DNA from: Microbacterium sp. LWO14-1.2
Lineage (GTDB): Bacteria > Actinomycetota > Actinomycetes > Actinomycetales > Microbacteriaceae
Assembly: GCF_038397715.1 (NCBI RefSeq)
Contig: NZ_CP151633.1
Span: 2,108,001-2,172,000, forward strand
Direction of reading: 5' to 3'
Length of the DNA stretch: 64,000 bases
Shown: positions 56,932 through 64,000 of the stretch, piece by piece
Numbering within the stretch: the stretch's first letter is position 1
Layout of the letters: each line of letters opens with the position of its first letter
Translations under genes and position numbers: made by a program
Notes under the pieces: model-generated
What the model saw: only the letters and a program-made list of their open reading frames with translations
Database searches by the model: none
Told to the model about the DNA's origin: nothing

Positions 56932-57882
56932 ATGACATCCTCCGCCGTCCTCGCGGCGGCCGACACCGCGGAGCGGAAGGGGCGGCCCGCACGCCCCCGC
57001 CGCTCCGCGGCGACGCGGCAGGACTGGATCGTCGGGTACACGATGGTCGCCCCCGTGGTGCTCGGCGCCGTCGCCTTCGTCATCGTCCCGCTCGTCGCCG
57101 TGCTCTGGTTCTCGCTGCACGACTGGAACGTGCTCGCCAACACCTTCGTGTTCTCGGGAATCGACAACTACGAGCGGATGCTGGCCGACCCCGGACTCAG
57201 GGACTCGCTGCTCGCGAGCCTGTGGTTCTCGATCGGGCTGGTCGTGCTCAACGTCACGCTCGCCCTCTTCCTCGCGGTGCTTCTCAACCAGAAGCTGCCG
57301 GGGACGACGACCTTCCGCACGTTCTTCTTCTCGCCGGTCGTCGTCTCACTCGTCGCGTGGACCATCGTCTGGAGCTTCCTGCTGCAGTCCGACGGCGGCA
57401 TCAACGGCTTCCTCGCCACCGTGGGAATCGAGGGGCCGAACTGGCTGCGCAACGACGTCACGGCGATGCTCGCCGTGATCGTGGTGCAGGTGTTCAAAAA
57501 CGTCGGCCTCAACCTGATCCTCTTCCTGGCCGCGCTCCAGGGCGTGCCGGAGGAGATCGGGGAGGCCGCACGGATCGACGGGGCCGGCGCCTGGCGTCGC
57601 TTCCGCTCGATCACGCTGCCGATGATCAGCCCGACCATCCTGCTCGTGATGATCCTCACCATCGTCGGCTCGCTCGAGGTGTTCGCGCAGATCGCGGTCC
57701 TCACCGGAGGCGGGCCGGGCAACTCCACGACCGTGCTCGTGTACTACCTGTACCAGCAGGCGTTCCGCTTCAACGACTTCGGCTACGCGAGCGCCATCGC
57801 CGTGCTGATGTTCCTCATCGTGCTCGTGCTGACGCTCGTGCAATGGCAGACCAGGAAGAGGTGGGTCTTCAATGAGAACTGA
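56932..57882 (+). CDS. ABC sugar importer permease, MalF-like
   Basis: 316 residues from ATG 56932, GGAGGG 9 nt upstream, 4 nt after the binding-protein stop. Six transmembrane helices; EAA loop I-G-E-A-A-R-I-D-G-A-G. The last 11 nt overlap the next permease gene. No ATPase in the locus. Confidence 0.92.
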   Translation: MTSSAVLAAADTAERKGRPARPRRSAATRQDWIVGYTMVAPVVLGAVAFVIVPLVAVLWFSLHDWNVLANTFVFSGIDNYERMLADPGLRDSLLASLWFSIGLVVLNVTLALFLAVLLNQKLPGTTTFRTFFFSPVVVSLVAWTIVWSFLLQSDGGINGFLATVGIEGPNWLRNDVTAMLAVIVVQVFKNVGLNLILFLAALQGVPEEIGEAARIDGAGAWRRFRSITLPMISPTILLVMILTIVGSLEVFAQIAVLTGGGPGNSTTVLVYYLYQQAFRFNDFGYASAIAVLMFLIVLVLTLVQWQTRKRWVFNEN

Positions 57883-58801
57883 CGTCATCGACCGGCCGGA
57901 GTCCCTCAGCACCCGTGCCGTCACGACCGGATCCCCGGAGCGTCGCGAGCGGCCGGGTGCCGCCACCCGCCGCCGGCGCTGGTTCGCGGGAGGCCTCATC
58001 GCGCTGATGGCCGTGCTCAGCATCCCCTTCGTCTTCCCGACGCTGTGGATGATCACGAGCAGCTTCAAGCCGATGAGCGAGATCCTTCAGAAGGTCCCGA
58101 CCCTGTGGCCGGCCAACCCGTCGGCAGACGCGTACGGCGAGGTGTTCCGCCTGCAGCCGTTCGCGCAGCAGTACTGGAACAGCCTCTACATCGCCGCGCT
58201 CGTCACGGTGGGCACGATGCTCGTCGCCGCCATGGCCGGGTACGCGTTCGCCCGCATCCGCTTCCCCGGCGCGAACGCGCTCTTCCTCGTGGTGCTCGTG
58301 GGGCTGCTGGTGCCCAGTGAGGTGACGATCGTCCCGCTGTTCCGCTTCGTGAACTCCCTGGGGCTGATCAACACGCACTGGCCGCTGATCGTCATCCCCG
58401 TGCTCGGGGCGCCGGCGGTGCTCGCGGTGTTCATCATGCGCCAGTTCTTCCTCGGGCTGCCGACGGAGCTGGAGGAGGCCGGGCGCATGGACGGCCTCGG
58501 CCGCTGGGGCATCTTCTGGCGCATCGCGTTCCCGTTGGCTCGACCCGCGCTCGCCGCGGTCGCGATCTTCACGTTCCTGAAGTCGTGGAACCTGTACCTC
58601 GAGCCGATCGTGTACCTGTCGAGCAAGGACATGTTCACGCTGCCGCAGGCGCTGACGCAGTACGTCGACGCCTACGGCGGGCCGATGTGGAACGTGCAGC
58701 TCGCCGCCACGACGCTCACGGTCGTGCCCGTACTGGTCGTCTTCCTGTTCGCGCAGAAGCAGTTCGTGCAGGGACTCGCCCACACCGGTCTGAAGGGCTG
58801 A
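57872..58801 (+). CDS. ABC sugar importer permease, MalG-like
   Basis: 309 residues, overlapping the previous gene by 11 nt, with AAGAGGTGGG upstream. Six transmembrane helices; the EAA loop is L-E-E-A-G-R-M-D-G-L-G, where the second Ala is Gly, an accepted change in MalG-type permeases. About 100 nt follow before the surface protein gene. Confidence 0.92.
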   Translation: MRTDVIDRPESLSTRAVTTGSPERRERPGAATRRRRWFAGGLIALMAVLSIPFVFPTLWMITSSFKPMSEILQKVPTLWPANPSADAYGEVFRLQPFAQQYWNSLYIAALVTVGTMLVAAMAGYAFARIRFPGANALFLVVLVGLLVPSEVTIVPLFRFVNSLGLINTHWPLIVIPVLGAPAVLAVFIMRQFFLGLPTELEEAGRMDGLGRWGIFWRIAFPLARPALAAVAIFTFLKSWNLYLEPIVYLSSKDMFTLPQALTQYVDAYGGPMWNVQLAATTLTVVPVLVVFLFAQKQFVQGLAHTGLKG

Positions 58802-58901
58802 CCCGGAGCGCCCTCACTCGCGTCACGCCCGGTTCCGACCGAGCGCTGTTCGTCGCGCCCTCGCCGGGGCATCCATCGCAGGATCCACCGAAGGAGAAGC
58901 A

Positions 58902-60896
58902 ATGAGAACGACAGCCAGACGTGCGCAGCGACGCGCACTGTCGCTCGCCGCCGTCGCCGTCGCCGCGGTCATGGCGGCGGGAGGCGCCCTGCCCGCGCAG
59001 GCGGCACCCGTCGGATCGGGAAGCGGAGTCGCCGCGGAGGTGGCGCCCCCACCCGCCGATTGGCCGGTCTTCGGCTACCAGGGGATCATCACCGACAAGT
59101 TCGACATGATCTACAACCCGACCGACGAGTACATCTTCCCCAGCGTCTTCCACGCCGGGGAGCACTTCGCGGACCCGCTCGGCGAGTGGTACCTCTACCT
59201 CGCGCCGCACGACGACCCCGGCGGGATCGTGCTGATGTACGCCGACAGCCTCGAGGGTCCGTGGACCGAGTATGCCGCGGGGCCCGTCATCACGAACGAC
59301 TGGCCGCCGCACTACGGACCGGTGCCGCATGTGTCCAGCCCCGACGCGTTCTGGAACGCTGACGAGGGCAAGATGTTCCTCTACTTCCACGGCAACAACT
59401 CGGTGACGCGCTTCGCGACGAGCGACGACGGGGTGACGTTCGAGTACGGCGACATCGCCGTCACGAACGCGATGGGCGACGTGCCGGGCACGCGCAGGAT
59501 CACCGAAAGCTCGTACGCGCGGGTCTTCGACCACCCCGATCCCGACTCGCCGTACAACTACGCGATGTTCTACATGGCCAACGACGACACCCCGATCGCG
59601 GGCGGTCTCACCGGCATCCGTCGCATCCGGCTCGCGGAGTCCGTCGACGGGCGCACCTGGGTCGTCGACCCCGTGCCGGTCGTCGAGCCGGGCGAGGAGG
59701 AGGGGGCGAACGTCTCCGGACCCAACCTCTGGGAGCACGACGGCCAGCTCTACGTGCTGTACCACGCGTCGAGCGGCAAGTCCTATGCGCGCACGATCGA
59801 CCCGACGCTGCGCGACGTGGGGAAGACCCCGATCCTGCTGCACGAGTCCAGCGGACTCGGCACCGACACCGGCCGGGTGGCATCGCCGGAGGTCGTGACC
59901 GACGGCGGCGAGACGTATCTGTTCTATGAATCCGGAGACCGCCTCGGCGGCACGATCGCCTGGGCGAAGGCCGGGGCGGAGACGGTCATCGAACCCCCGT
60001 TCGGCGGGTTCGCCGAGGATGCCGCGAACCCGCTGTTCGCCACCTGTGCCGCCCCGGGGTCCGACGAGTTCGACGGCGCGCTGGGCGACCAGTGGGATCG
60101 CACGGTGCGGGCGGATGCTGCGCGGCACACCGTCTCCGACGGCGCGCTGATCGTGCCGACCTACACGGGAGGGGTGTCGGCGGCACCGCTGCTGCAGCAG
60201 AAGCTGCCCGCCGGGGCGTGGCAGGTGACGACGAAGGTCGGCCTGACCCCGACGCAGAACTTCCAGCAGGCCGGTCTGCTGCTCTACGCCAGCGACACGA
60301 ACTATCTGAAGTTCGACCTCGGCAAGGCGACGCCTGGTCGGGTCGTCGAACTGGTGGGGGCGGGCTCCCCGGCCTTCACCAGTCAGCAGCGCACCGACGT
60401 CGGCGAGGTCTGGCTGCGGCTGACCAGCGACGGCCGCGAGATCGAGGCGTCTGTCTCGTACGACGGCTCGACGTTCGAGGCGTTCGGGAACCGGGTGCGA
60501 CTGGAGACGTCTCCCGGCGTCCCGCGGTACACCCACGTCGGGCCGTTCGCCTTCCGGGGTGCCACCGCTGCGGCGGAGCTCCCCGCGACGTTCGACTGGT
60601 TCCGCTTCTCGCCCACGCCCGAGGCGTACGCGGCATGCATCGACGCCGGCACGGACCCCGGCACGGACCCCGGCCCCGGCACGGACCCCGGGGCCGGATC
60701 GGGCGGCGCCGACCCGTCCGCGGGAACGGATGCCGCGGGTGCCGCAGGATCCGGAGCGGTCGCCGCCGCTCCCCGTCCGCGGGCGGGAGCGCTCGCCGCC
60801 ACCGGAGCCGACCCCGTGCCGTTCGTGCTCGCCGGAGCGCTGCTGCTCGGCGTCGGGGGCGCGCTCGTGCTGCGACGAAGGCAACGGCTCGGCTGA
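58902..60896 (+). CDS. Sortase-anchored surface protein: beta-propeller (GH43/62-like) plus concanavalin-like domain
   Basis: 664 residues. Signal peptide about 1-34 (cleavage near A-Q-A-A). Residues about 50-360 show the repeats of a five-bladed glycosidase-type propeller (F-P-S-V-F-H, S-S-P-D-A-F-W, G-P-N-L-W-E-H-D-G-Q-L). About 375-580 resemble a laminin-G/DUF1349-like sugar-binding sandwich. A G-T-D-P-G linker leads to L-A-A-T-G (631-635), a hydrophobic stretch and R-R-R-Q-R. L-A-x-T-G is the motif of class E sortases. It probably binds or cuts a polysaccharide at the wall for import by the transporter before it. Catalytic acids are not certain. Confidence 0.83.
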   Translation: MRTTARRAQRRALSLAAVAVAAVMAAGGALPAQAAPVGSGSGVAAEVAPPPADWPVFGYQGIITDKFDMIYNPTDEYIFPSVFHAGEHFADPLGEWYLYLAPHDDPGGIVLMYADSLEGPWTEYAAGPVITNDWPPHYGPVPHVSSPDAFWNADEGKMFLYFHGNNSVTRFATSDDGVTFEYGDIAVTNAMGDVPGTRRITESSYARVFDHPDPDSPYNYAMFYMANDDTPIAGGLTGIRRIRLAESVDGRTWVVDPVPVVEPGEEEGANVSGPNLWEHDGQLYVLYHASSGKSYARTIDPTLRDVGKTPILLHESSGLGTDTGRVASPEVVTDGGETYLFYESGDRLGGTIAWAKAGAETVIEPPFGGFAEDAANPLFATCAAPGSDEFDGALGDQWDRTVRADAARHTVSDGALIVPTYTGGVSAAPLLQQKLPAGAWQVTTKVGLTPTQNFQQAGLLLYASDTNYLKFDLGKATPGRVVELVGAGSPAFTSQQRTDVGEVWLRLTSDGREIEASVSYDGSTFEAFGNRVRLETSPGVPRYTHVGPFAFRGATAAAELPATFDWFRFSPTPEAYAACIDAGTDPGTDPGPGTDPGAGSGGADPSAGTDAAGAAGSGAVAAAPRPRAGALAATGADPVPFVLAGALLLGVGGALVLRRRQRLG

Positions 60897-60945
60897 TCCC
60901 CCGTCGGCTGATCCCCCTCGGCTGATCTCCGTCGGTTGATCTCCG
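60889..60945 (+). repeat. 14-15-bp tandem repeats over the surface-protein stop codon
   Basis: TCGGCTGATC-type units start at 60889, 60904, 60918 and 60932 (steps 15, 14, 14). The TGA in unit 1 is the stop codon. A 13-bp hairpin comes right after. Confidence 0.85.
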
Positions 60946-60950
60946 GCGAC

Positions 60951-60983
60951 GCGCCGGGAGGCGTCTGCTACGCCTCCCGGCGC
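60951..60983. terminator. Bidirectional terminator hairpin
   Basis: GCGCCGGGAGGCG (60951-60963) and CGCCTCCCGGCGC (60971-60983) are perfect 13-bp complements with a 7-nt loop. The right arm lies inside the last codons and stop of the BLUF gene, so it can end both convergent transcripts. Confidence 0.85.
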
Positions 60984-61420
60984 TGATCCGCGTCGCGCAC
61001 CCGGAACCACATGGTGAGCTCCATGAGCGCCCGTCCGATCATGTCGTGGTCGCCCATCCTGAGGTCGTCGAACGAGTCGCGGTATCCCTCCGCCGGTGTC
61101 GCGTCGAGGGCGGAGAGCGACTCGTAGCCCATGGTCCAGTGCGCGAAGCGGCGCTCGTGCAGCGGCTCCTTGAGGAGGATGCGCACGTCGCGGTGCCGGC
61201 GATCCTGCACGATGCGCCCCATCAGGTGCTCGACCTCGTCACGGTCGCCCTCGAGGATCTGCACGAACTCGCCGTCGCGGTGCAGGAGCAGTCCTGTGAT
61301 GCCGCGCGAGCGGTTGCCCGCCCTGCTGCTCTCCAGCAGCTCGCTGAGCTCTTCCTCGGTGAAGGGCTGCGCTGCGGAACTGGTGTAGACGAGCGAGAGC
61401 ATCGGGTGGTCCTGGTCCAT
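60968..61420 (-). CDS. BLUF-domain blue-light photoreceptor
   Basis: 150 residues. All key BLUF residues are present: Tyr12 (L-V-Y-T-S), Asn36 (G-N-R-S-R-G-I-T-G), Gln54 (E-F-V-Q-I-L-E-G), then W-T-M-G-Y with Trp95 and Met97. The fold binds FAD and signals when light shifts the Gln hydrogen bonds. There is no output domain, so it should act on a separate partner, not evident here. ATG 61420 follows TAGCCT on the minus strand by 6 nt; ATG 61402 is possible but less likely. Confidence 0.92.
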   Translation of the reverse strand: MDQDHPMLSLVYTSSAAQPFTEEELSELLESSRAGNRSRGITGLLLHRDGEFVQILEGDRDEVEHLMGRIVQDRRHRDVRILLKEPLHERRFAHWTMGYESLSALDATPAEGYRDSFDDLRMGDHDMIGRALMELTMWFRVRDADQRREA

Positions 61421-61578
61421 GTGGTCAGGCTAGCGAAACACTCCCGTCCACGACGCACGCCGGGGCGTCCTCGTCGCGATCCGCCGGGTCACTCGTCGAC
61501 CAGCCACGCCGGCGCGGCTTCTCCCTCGCCCGCATCCGCCTCTTCCTGACGCTCGGGACCCGCACTGCGCTGCTGCAG

Positions 61579-61833
61579 GTGCGGAGTCGCTCCCGTGGCA
61601 TCACGCCGTCGTTCATCTGGGGGAGCGCCATCGCCGCCTCGCCGGTCGGCCCCGCCATCTGGGGCCGCTACCTTCCCGCCGCGCTCGCCTCCGGGGAGCA
61701 CCGCCCCTATCCGCAAGCCCGTGTCGCCGGACGCGGCCTTGCGGCGGTCCAGCACGCGATCGACACTCTCCGCGACGGAGTCTCGGCGCAGAAGCTCGTC
61801 ATCTCGCTGGACGACGCGCAGCGGGGATCCTGA
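61579..61833 (+). pseudogene. Remnant of a zinc-type (MDR) alcohol dehydrogenase, C-terminal end
   Basis: An 84-codon frame. Its second half, H-R-P-Y-P, then R-G-L-A-A-V-Q-H-A-I-D, then G-V-S-A-Q-K-L-V-I-S-L, matches the very end of medium-chain dehydrogenases and quinone reductases (V-x-G-L-x-x-V-x-x-A-x...G-x-x-x-x-K-x-V). The cofactor and catalytic domains are missing and the sequence upstream does not continue the family. It is probably a truncated gene. No promoter is seen. Confidence 0.5.
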
Positions 61834-62040
61834 TCGATCACCGGGGAGGAGCCGACCTGCGGCGGGCTCATGTGGTGTCACTTTCATAGCTATTCCGGAC
61901 TACTGATCCTCTTTGGTCTCCTTGTTCGGACCGAAGCTCATGCGGATCTTGCGAGTCGCGCAGTCGGGCGTTCCACGGCTACTTCAGACAACGGGAGCAG
62001 AGAAGTCCCTGTTCGGGGACGGGCGTGAATAACTGTTGTG
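61834..62040. other. Intergenic stretch of lower GC, no gene seen
   Basis: Between the dehydrogenase remnant and the ketopantoate reductase-like gene. It holds AT-richer text (for example TCACTTTCATAGC) and one weak hairpin at 62005-62020, but no tRNA, repeat or convincing ORF. Confidence 0.5.
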
Positions 62041-62991
62041 TCAATGCTCCGTTGATTCGTTTCGCTTCGTCAACGACAGCCGGCGTTCGAAGATCCGTAG
62101 CCGTGCGACGGCTGTATCGGTGATGGGCGTCTCGATTCGGTGGTTCTGCGCCAGTAGTGATATGCCGCCCAGAATCGTCTCGGCTTCCGTATGTCGACCG
62201 GCGACGACGTCGCGATACAGGGATGTCGTGAAGGAAGAGCCGGCTTCGGTGAGCGTTGACAATACCCGCGACAGTGCTTGAGGGCGTGGCGCGTGCCCCT
62301 CGGCGTGAAGCACTGATGAGACCTCTGACACGATCTGCTCGGTGATGGCCGGACCGCCGGGAACGTCGACCACCTCCCCGATGGGCGCACCGAGCAACGT
62401 CGTGACCGCTCCTCCTGCGGCCATGAATAACCACTTCTCCCACATGTCCTGAACGATGGTGGTCGAGGTGGATACGTTAATCGCGGTCCGTTCGAACATG
62501 GTCGCGATTCGAGCGACCCGGTCCGACATGCGTCCGTCGAGCTCACCGAACGCTGCCGAGCCTCCGGGGGCAAGCAGGGTGATTTCGCCGGAGGAGTTCA
62601 GCTCAGAGGCAATGGTGGCGACGCCGCCGAGAACATGCCGGATCCCGAACTGGTTCGCGATGGTCTCGATGTGCCCGACTCCGTTGAGGAACGGAAGGAT
62701 GGCCGTCGCATCCGAAACGGCAGCTTCAATGTCATCGAGAGCGTTGTTCAGTGCTCTCGCTTTCACCGCGAGGAGGATCAGATCCCATCCGGGACCGAGA
62801 CGATCCGCGGTCACGGTCTCGACTCTGTCGGTCATGCGATGCCCGGTCGACGAGACCGTGACCATGCCTCGCCTGGAGAGTTCCTGTGCTTGCTGAGGTC
62901 GGACGAGGAATTCGACATCGACTCCCTCACGCGCCAAGGAGCCGCCGAAGTATCCGCCGACTGCTCCTGCACCGACAACGAGAACGCGCAT
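62041..62991 (-). CDS. Ketopantoate reductase (PanE/ApbA) family protein
   Basis: 316 residues from ATG 62991. The N-terminal cofactor motif is V-V-G-A-G-A-V-G-G-Y-F-G, followed by F-L-V-R-P and later A-V-K-A-R-A-L. The C-terminal helical half carries N-V-S-T-S-T and K-W-L-F-M-A-A-G, with E-A-G-S-S-F-T-T-S-L-Y-R-D; in PanE this region is K-x-x-x-N and S-S-M-x-x-D. The expected Lys (K-W) is there, and T-T-S-L replaces S-S-M, so the substrate may differ from ketopantoate. It begins 1 nt after the EamA stop and is coupled to it. Codons are more AT-rich than in the genes to the left. Confidence 0.85.
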   Translation of the reverse strand: MRVLVVGAGAVGGYFGGSLAREGVDVEFLVRPQQAQELSRRGMVTVSSTGHRMTDRVETVTADRLGPGWDLILLAVKARALNNALDDIEAAVSDATAILPFLNGVGHIETIANQFGIRHVLGGVATIASELNSSGEITLLAPGGSAAFGELDGRMSDRVARIATMFERTAINVSTSTTIVQDMWEKWLFMAAGGAVTTLLGAPIGEVVDVPGGPAITEQIVSEVSSVLHAEGHAPRPQALSRVLSTLTEAGSSFTTSLYRDVVAGRHTEAETILGGISLLAQNHRIETPITDTAVARLRIFERRLSLTKRNESTEH

Positions 62992-62992
62992 G

Positions 62993-63916
62993 CTAGCGAC
63001 GATCTTTCTGAATCGCGTCGGCGGGGAGACTCTGCCGACCTTCGGCTCGTCTTGCGAGCATCCGAGGGAGCTGGGAGATGGTGACGACCCCGATGATGAC
63101 GACGATGCCGCCAAGTAGTTCAGGGAGGATCGGAAGCTCACCGAGCCAGAGCCAGGCGATGAGCACGGCAACGGGTGGCACGAGATACAGGAGGGAGGTC
63201 GAGACGGCCACGGGCATCCGGGCGACGGCGTACGCCCACAGGACGAAACCGGCCGCGGAAGGGAGCAACCCCAAGTAGATCGCCGCGAGCCAGGCGGCGG
63301 TGTCGGCGTTCAACAGGCCATCGAGGTCGAACGGGACGAAGGGGATGGTCATTACGGTGCCTGCGATCATGGCGTAGCAGGCGACCTCGATACTCGAGTA
63401 GCGCTTCAGCAGCGGGCGCTGAAGCGGGTGATAGATGCCCTGCACGACCATCGCCGCGACCACGATCCAGACGGCTGCGGACAGGGAGACTCCCGCACGT
63501 GCGAGGCAGACCAGCGCTACTCCCGCGAGCGCGATGACGCTGCCCACCACCGTCACGACCGAAACTCGCTCGGAGAAGAGCACGCGGGCAACCATGACCG
63601 AGACAAGCGGTGCCGCCGCGACGATGATGCTTGTCGTGCCCGCAGGAACGTACAGCTCGCCCCAGTTCAGCAGCAGCTGGTACACGGCCATCCCGAAAAA
63701 TCCGCATGCCGCGATCCAGCCGAGGTCCTCCCGCCGCGGCATGCGCGCCCGCACCGCAACCGCCATGACGAGCAGGGCCAGCGAGGCTACGGCCAGCCGA
63801 ACGAACGACAGACCGACGACGCCCAACGCGGGTGCCGCGACACGGATCGCAGGGAATGCCGAGGCCCACAACGCGACCACGAGAAGGCCGGCGAGGAGCG
63901 GGCGATTGATCTTCAT
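62993..63916 (-). CDS. EamA/DMT family transporter
   Basis: 307 residues, ten hydrophobic helices in two EamA repeats (L-W-A-S-A-F-P-A-I-R and, in the second half, G-L-L-P-S-A-A-G-F-V-L-W). Members export amino acids or other small metabolites. A divergent gene starts at the right edge 82 bp away, perhaps its regulator. PanE-like enzyme and exporter together suggest a detoxifying or export step, but the substrate is unknown. Confidence 0.88.
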   Translation of the reverse strand: MKINRPLLAGLLVVALWASAFPAIRVAAPALGVVGLSFVRLAVASLALLVMAVAVRARMPRREDLGWIAACGFFGMAVYQLLLNWGELYVPAGTTSIIVAAAPLVSVMVARVLFSERVSVVTVVGSVIALAGVALVCLARAGVSLSAAVWIVVAAMVVQGIYHPLQRPLLKRYSSIEVACYAMIAGTVMTIPFVPFDLDGLLNADTAAWLAAIYLGLLPSAAGFVLWAYAVARMPVAVSTSLLYLVPPVAVLIAWLWLGELPILPELLGGIVVIIGVVTISQLPRMLARRAEGRQSLPADAIQKDRR

Positions 63917-63986
63917 AGTGTAAGAGTGTCAACATTGAAAGATAAGCACCAGTTACGGTGGCTGACTATATTCCTAAGCAGAGCTT

Positions 63987-64000
63987 AAGGAGAATGCATG
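63987..64000 (+). other. Start of a divergent gene at the window edge
   Basis: AAGGAG (63987-63992) stands 5 nt before ATG at 63998-64000; an ATG at 63994 is also possible but too close. The gene points right and its body is outside the window. Confidence 0.5.

Noticed and set aside
61489..61887. 132-codon minus-strand frame
   Set aside because: Opposite the dehydrogenase remnant; no recognisable fold, start signal or promoter.
61990..62030. tRNA-like end with a TTCG loop near 62011
   Set aside because: Only a 5-bp stem with a TTCG loop; no cloverleaf can be built around it.

Overview
The window is 64 kb of high-GC DNA from an actinobacterium. A member of Microbacteriaceae close to Microbacterium is the best guess. 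This rests on overall GC and codon use, many start codons placed 6-7 nt after a TANNNT hexamer (leaderless transcripts), sugar ABC importers without their own ATPase, and an intergenic inverted repeat (GAGCGAGCGGAGCGAGACGA type) that I associate with this family. Species cannot be fixed from the sequence alone.

Layout. (1) 1-13,300, mostly household genes: the end of an HU-type gene, a CopD/CtaG copper and oxidase-assembly protein, a PIF1-like helicase, a heme oxygenase under a DtxR-like iron box with a DUF2470 gene beside it, a lipoprotein of the serine beta-lactamase fold whose catalytic motifs are lost, CorA, an amino-acid permease, a GPP34 protein, a DeoR regulator divergent from a DUF4406-like gene, and an SDR. 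(2) 13,300-19,600: a DUF1684 gene, then an APC permease / FAD oxidoreductase / FGGY kinase operon facing a GntR regulator and a HAD phosphatase. (3) 19,600-32,400: a catabolic locus of unknown substrate, with an ABC importer, alpha/beta-hydrolase, HpcH aldolase, SDR, two HisD-family dehydrogenases, a double NTF2-like protein, a bicupin, and LacI and LysR regulators. Near-palindromic sites centred on CATACGTATG mark three of its promoters. (4) 32,400-36,300: DoxX-like protein, anti-sigma factor, ECF sigma factor, and a ClpB-D2-like ATPase. (5) 36,300-45,100: a ROK repressor, a DUF1479 Fe/2-oxoglutarate oxygenase, a second ABC importer and a GH2 beta-mannosidase. (6) 45,100-51,800: a leaderless 57-aa ORF, NhaA, RecQ, a spore-photoproduct-lyase-like radical SAM protein, a hydrolase, an ECF sigma factor and an AhpD-like protein. 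(7) 51,800-60,900: AraC regulator, then a LacI / FAD oxidoreductase / third ABC importer / sortase-anchored beta-propeller locus. (8) 60,900-64,000: a BLUF photoreceptor, the remnant of a zinc-type dehydrogenase, then a lower-GC pair (ketopantoate reductase-like, EamA exporter) and the start of a divergent gene at the right edge.

How the parts work together. Loci 3, 5 and 7 share one plan: local repressor, lipoprotein binding protein plus two permeases, and oxidoreductases or a glycosidase. None encodes an ABC ATPase, so all three probably use a shared MsiK-type ATPase encoded elsewhere. Locus 3 is the least explained: it has two full-length HisD-family enzymes with no histidine biosynthesis genes nearby, and its promoters and operators can be read directly. 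Short tandem duplications next to stop codons and strong hairpins between convergent genes recur across the window.
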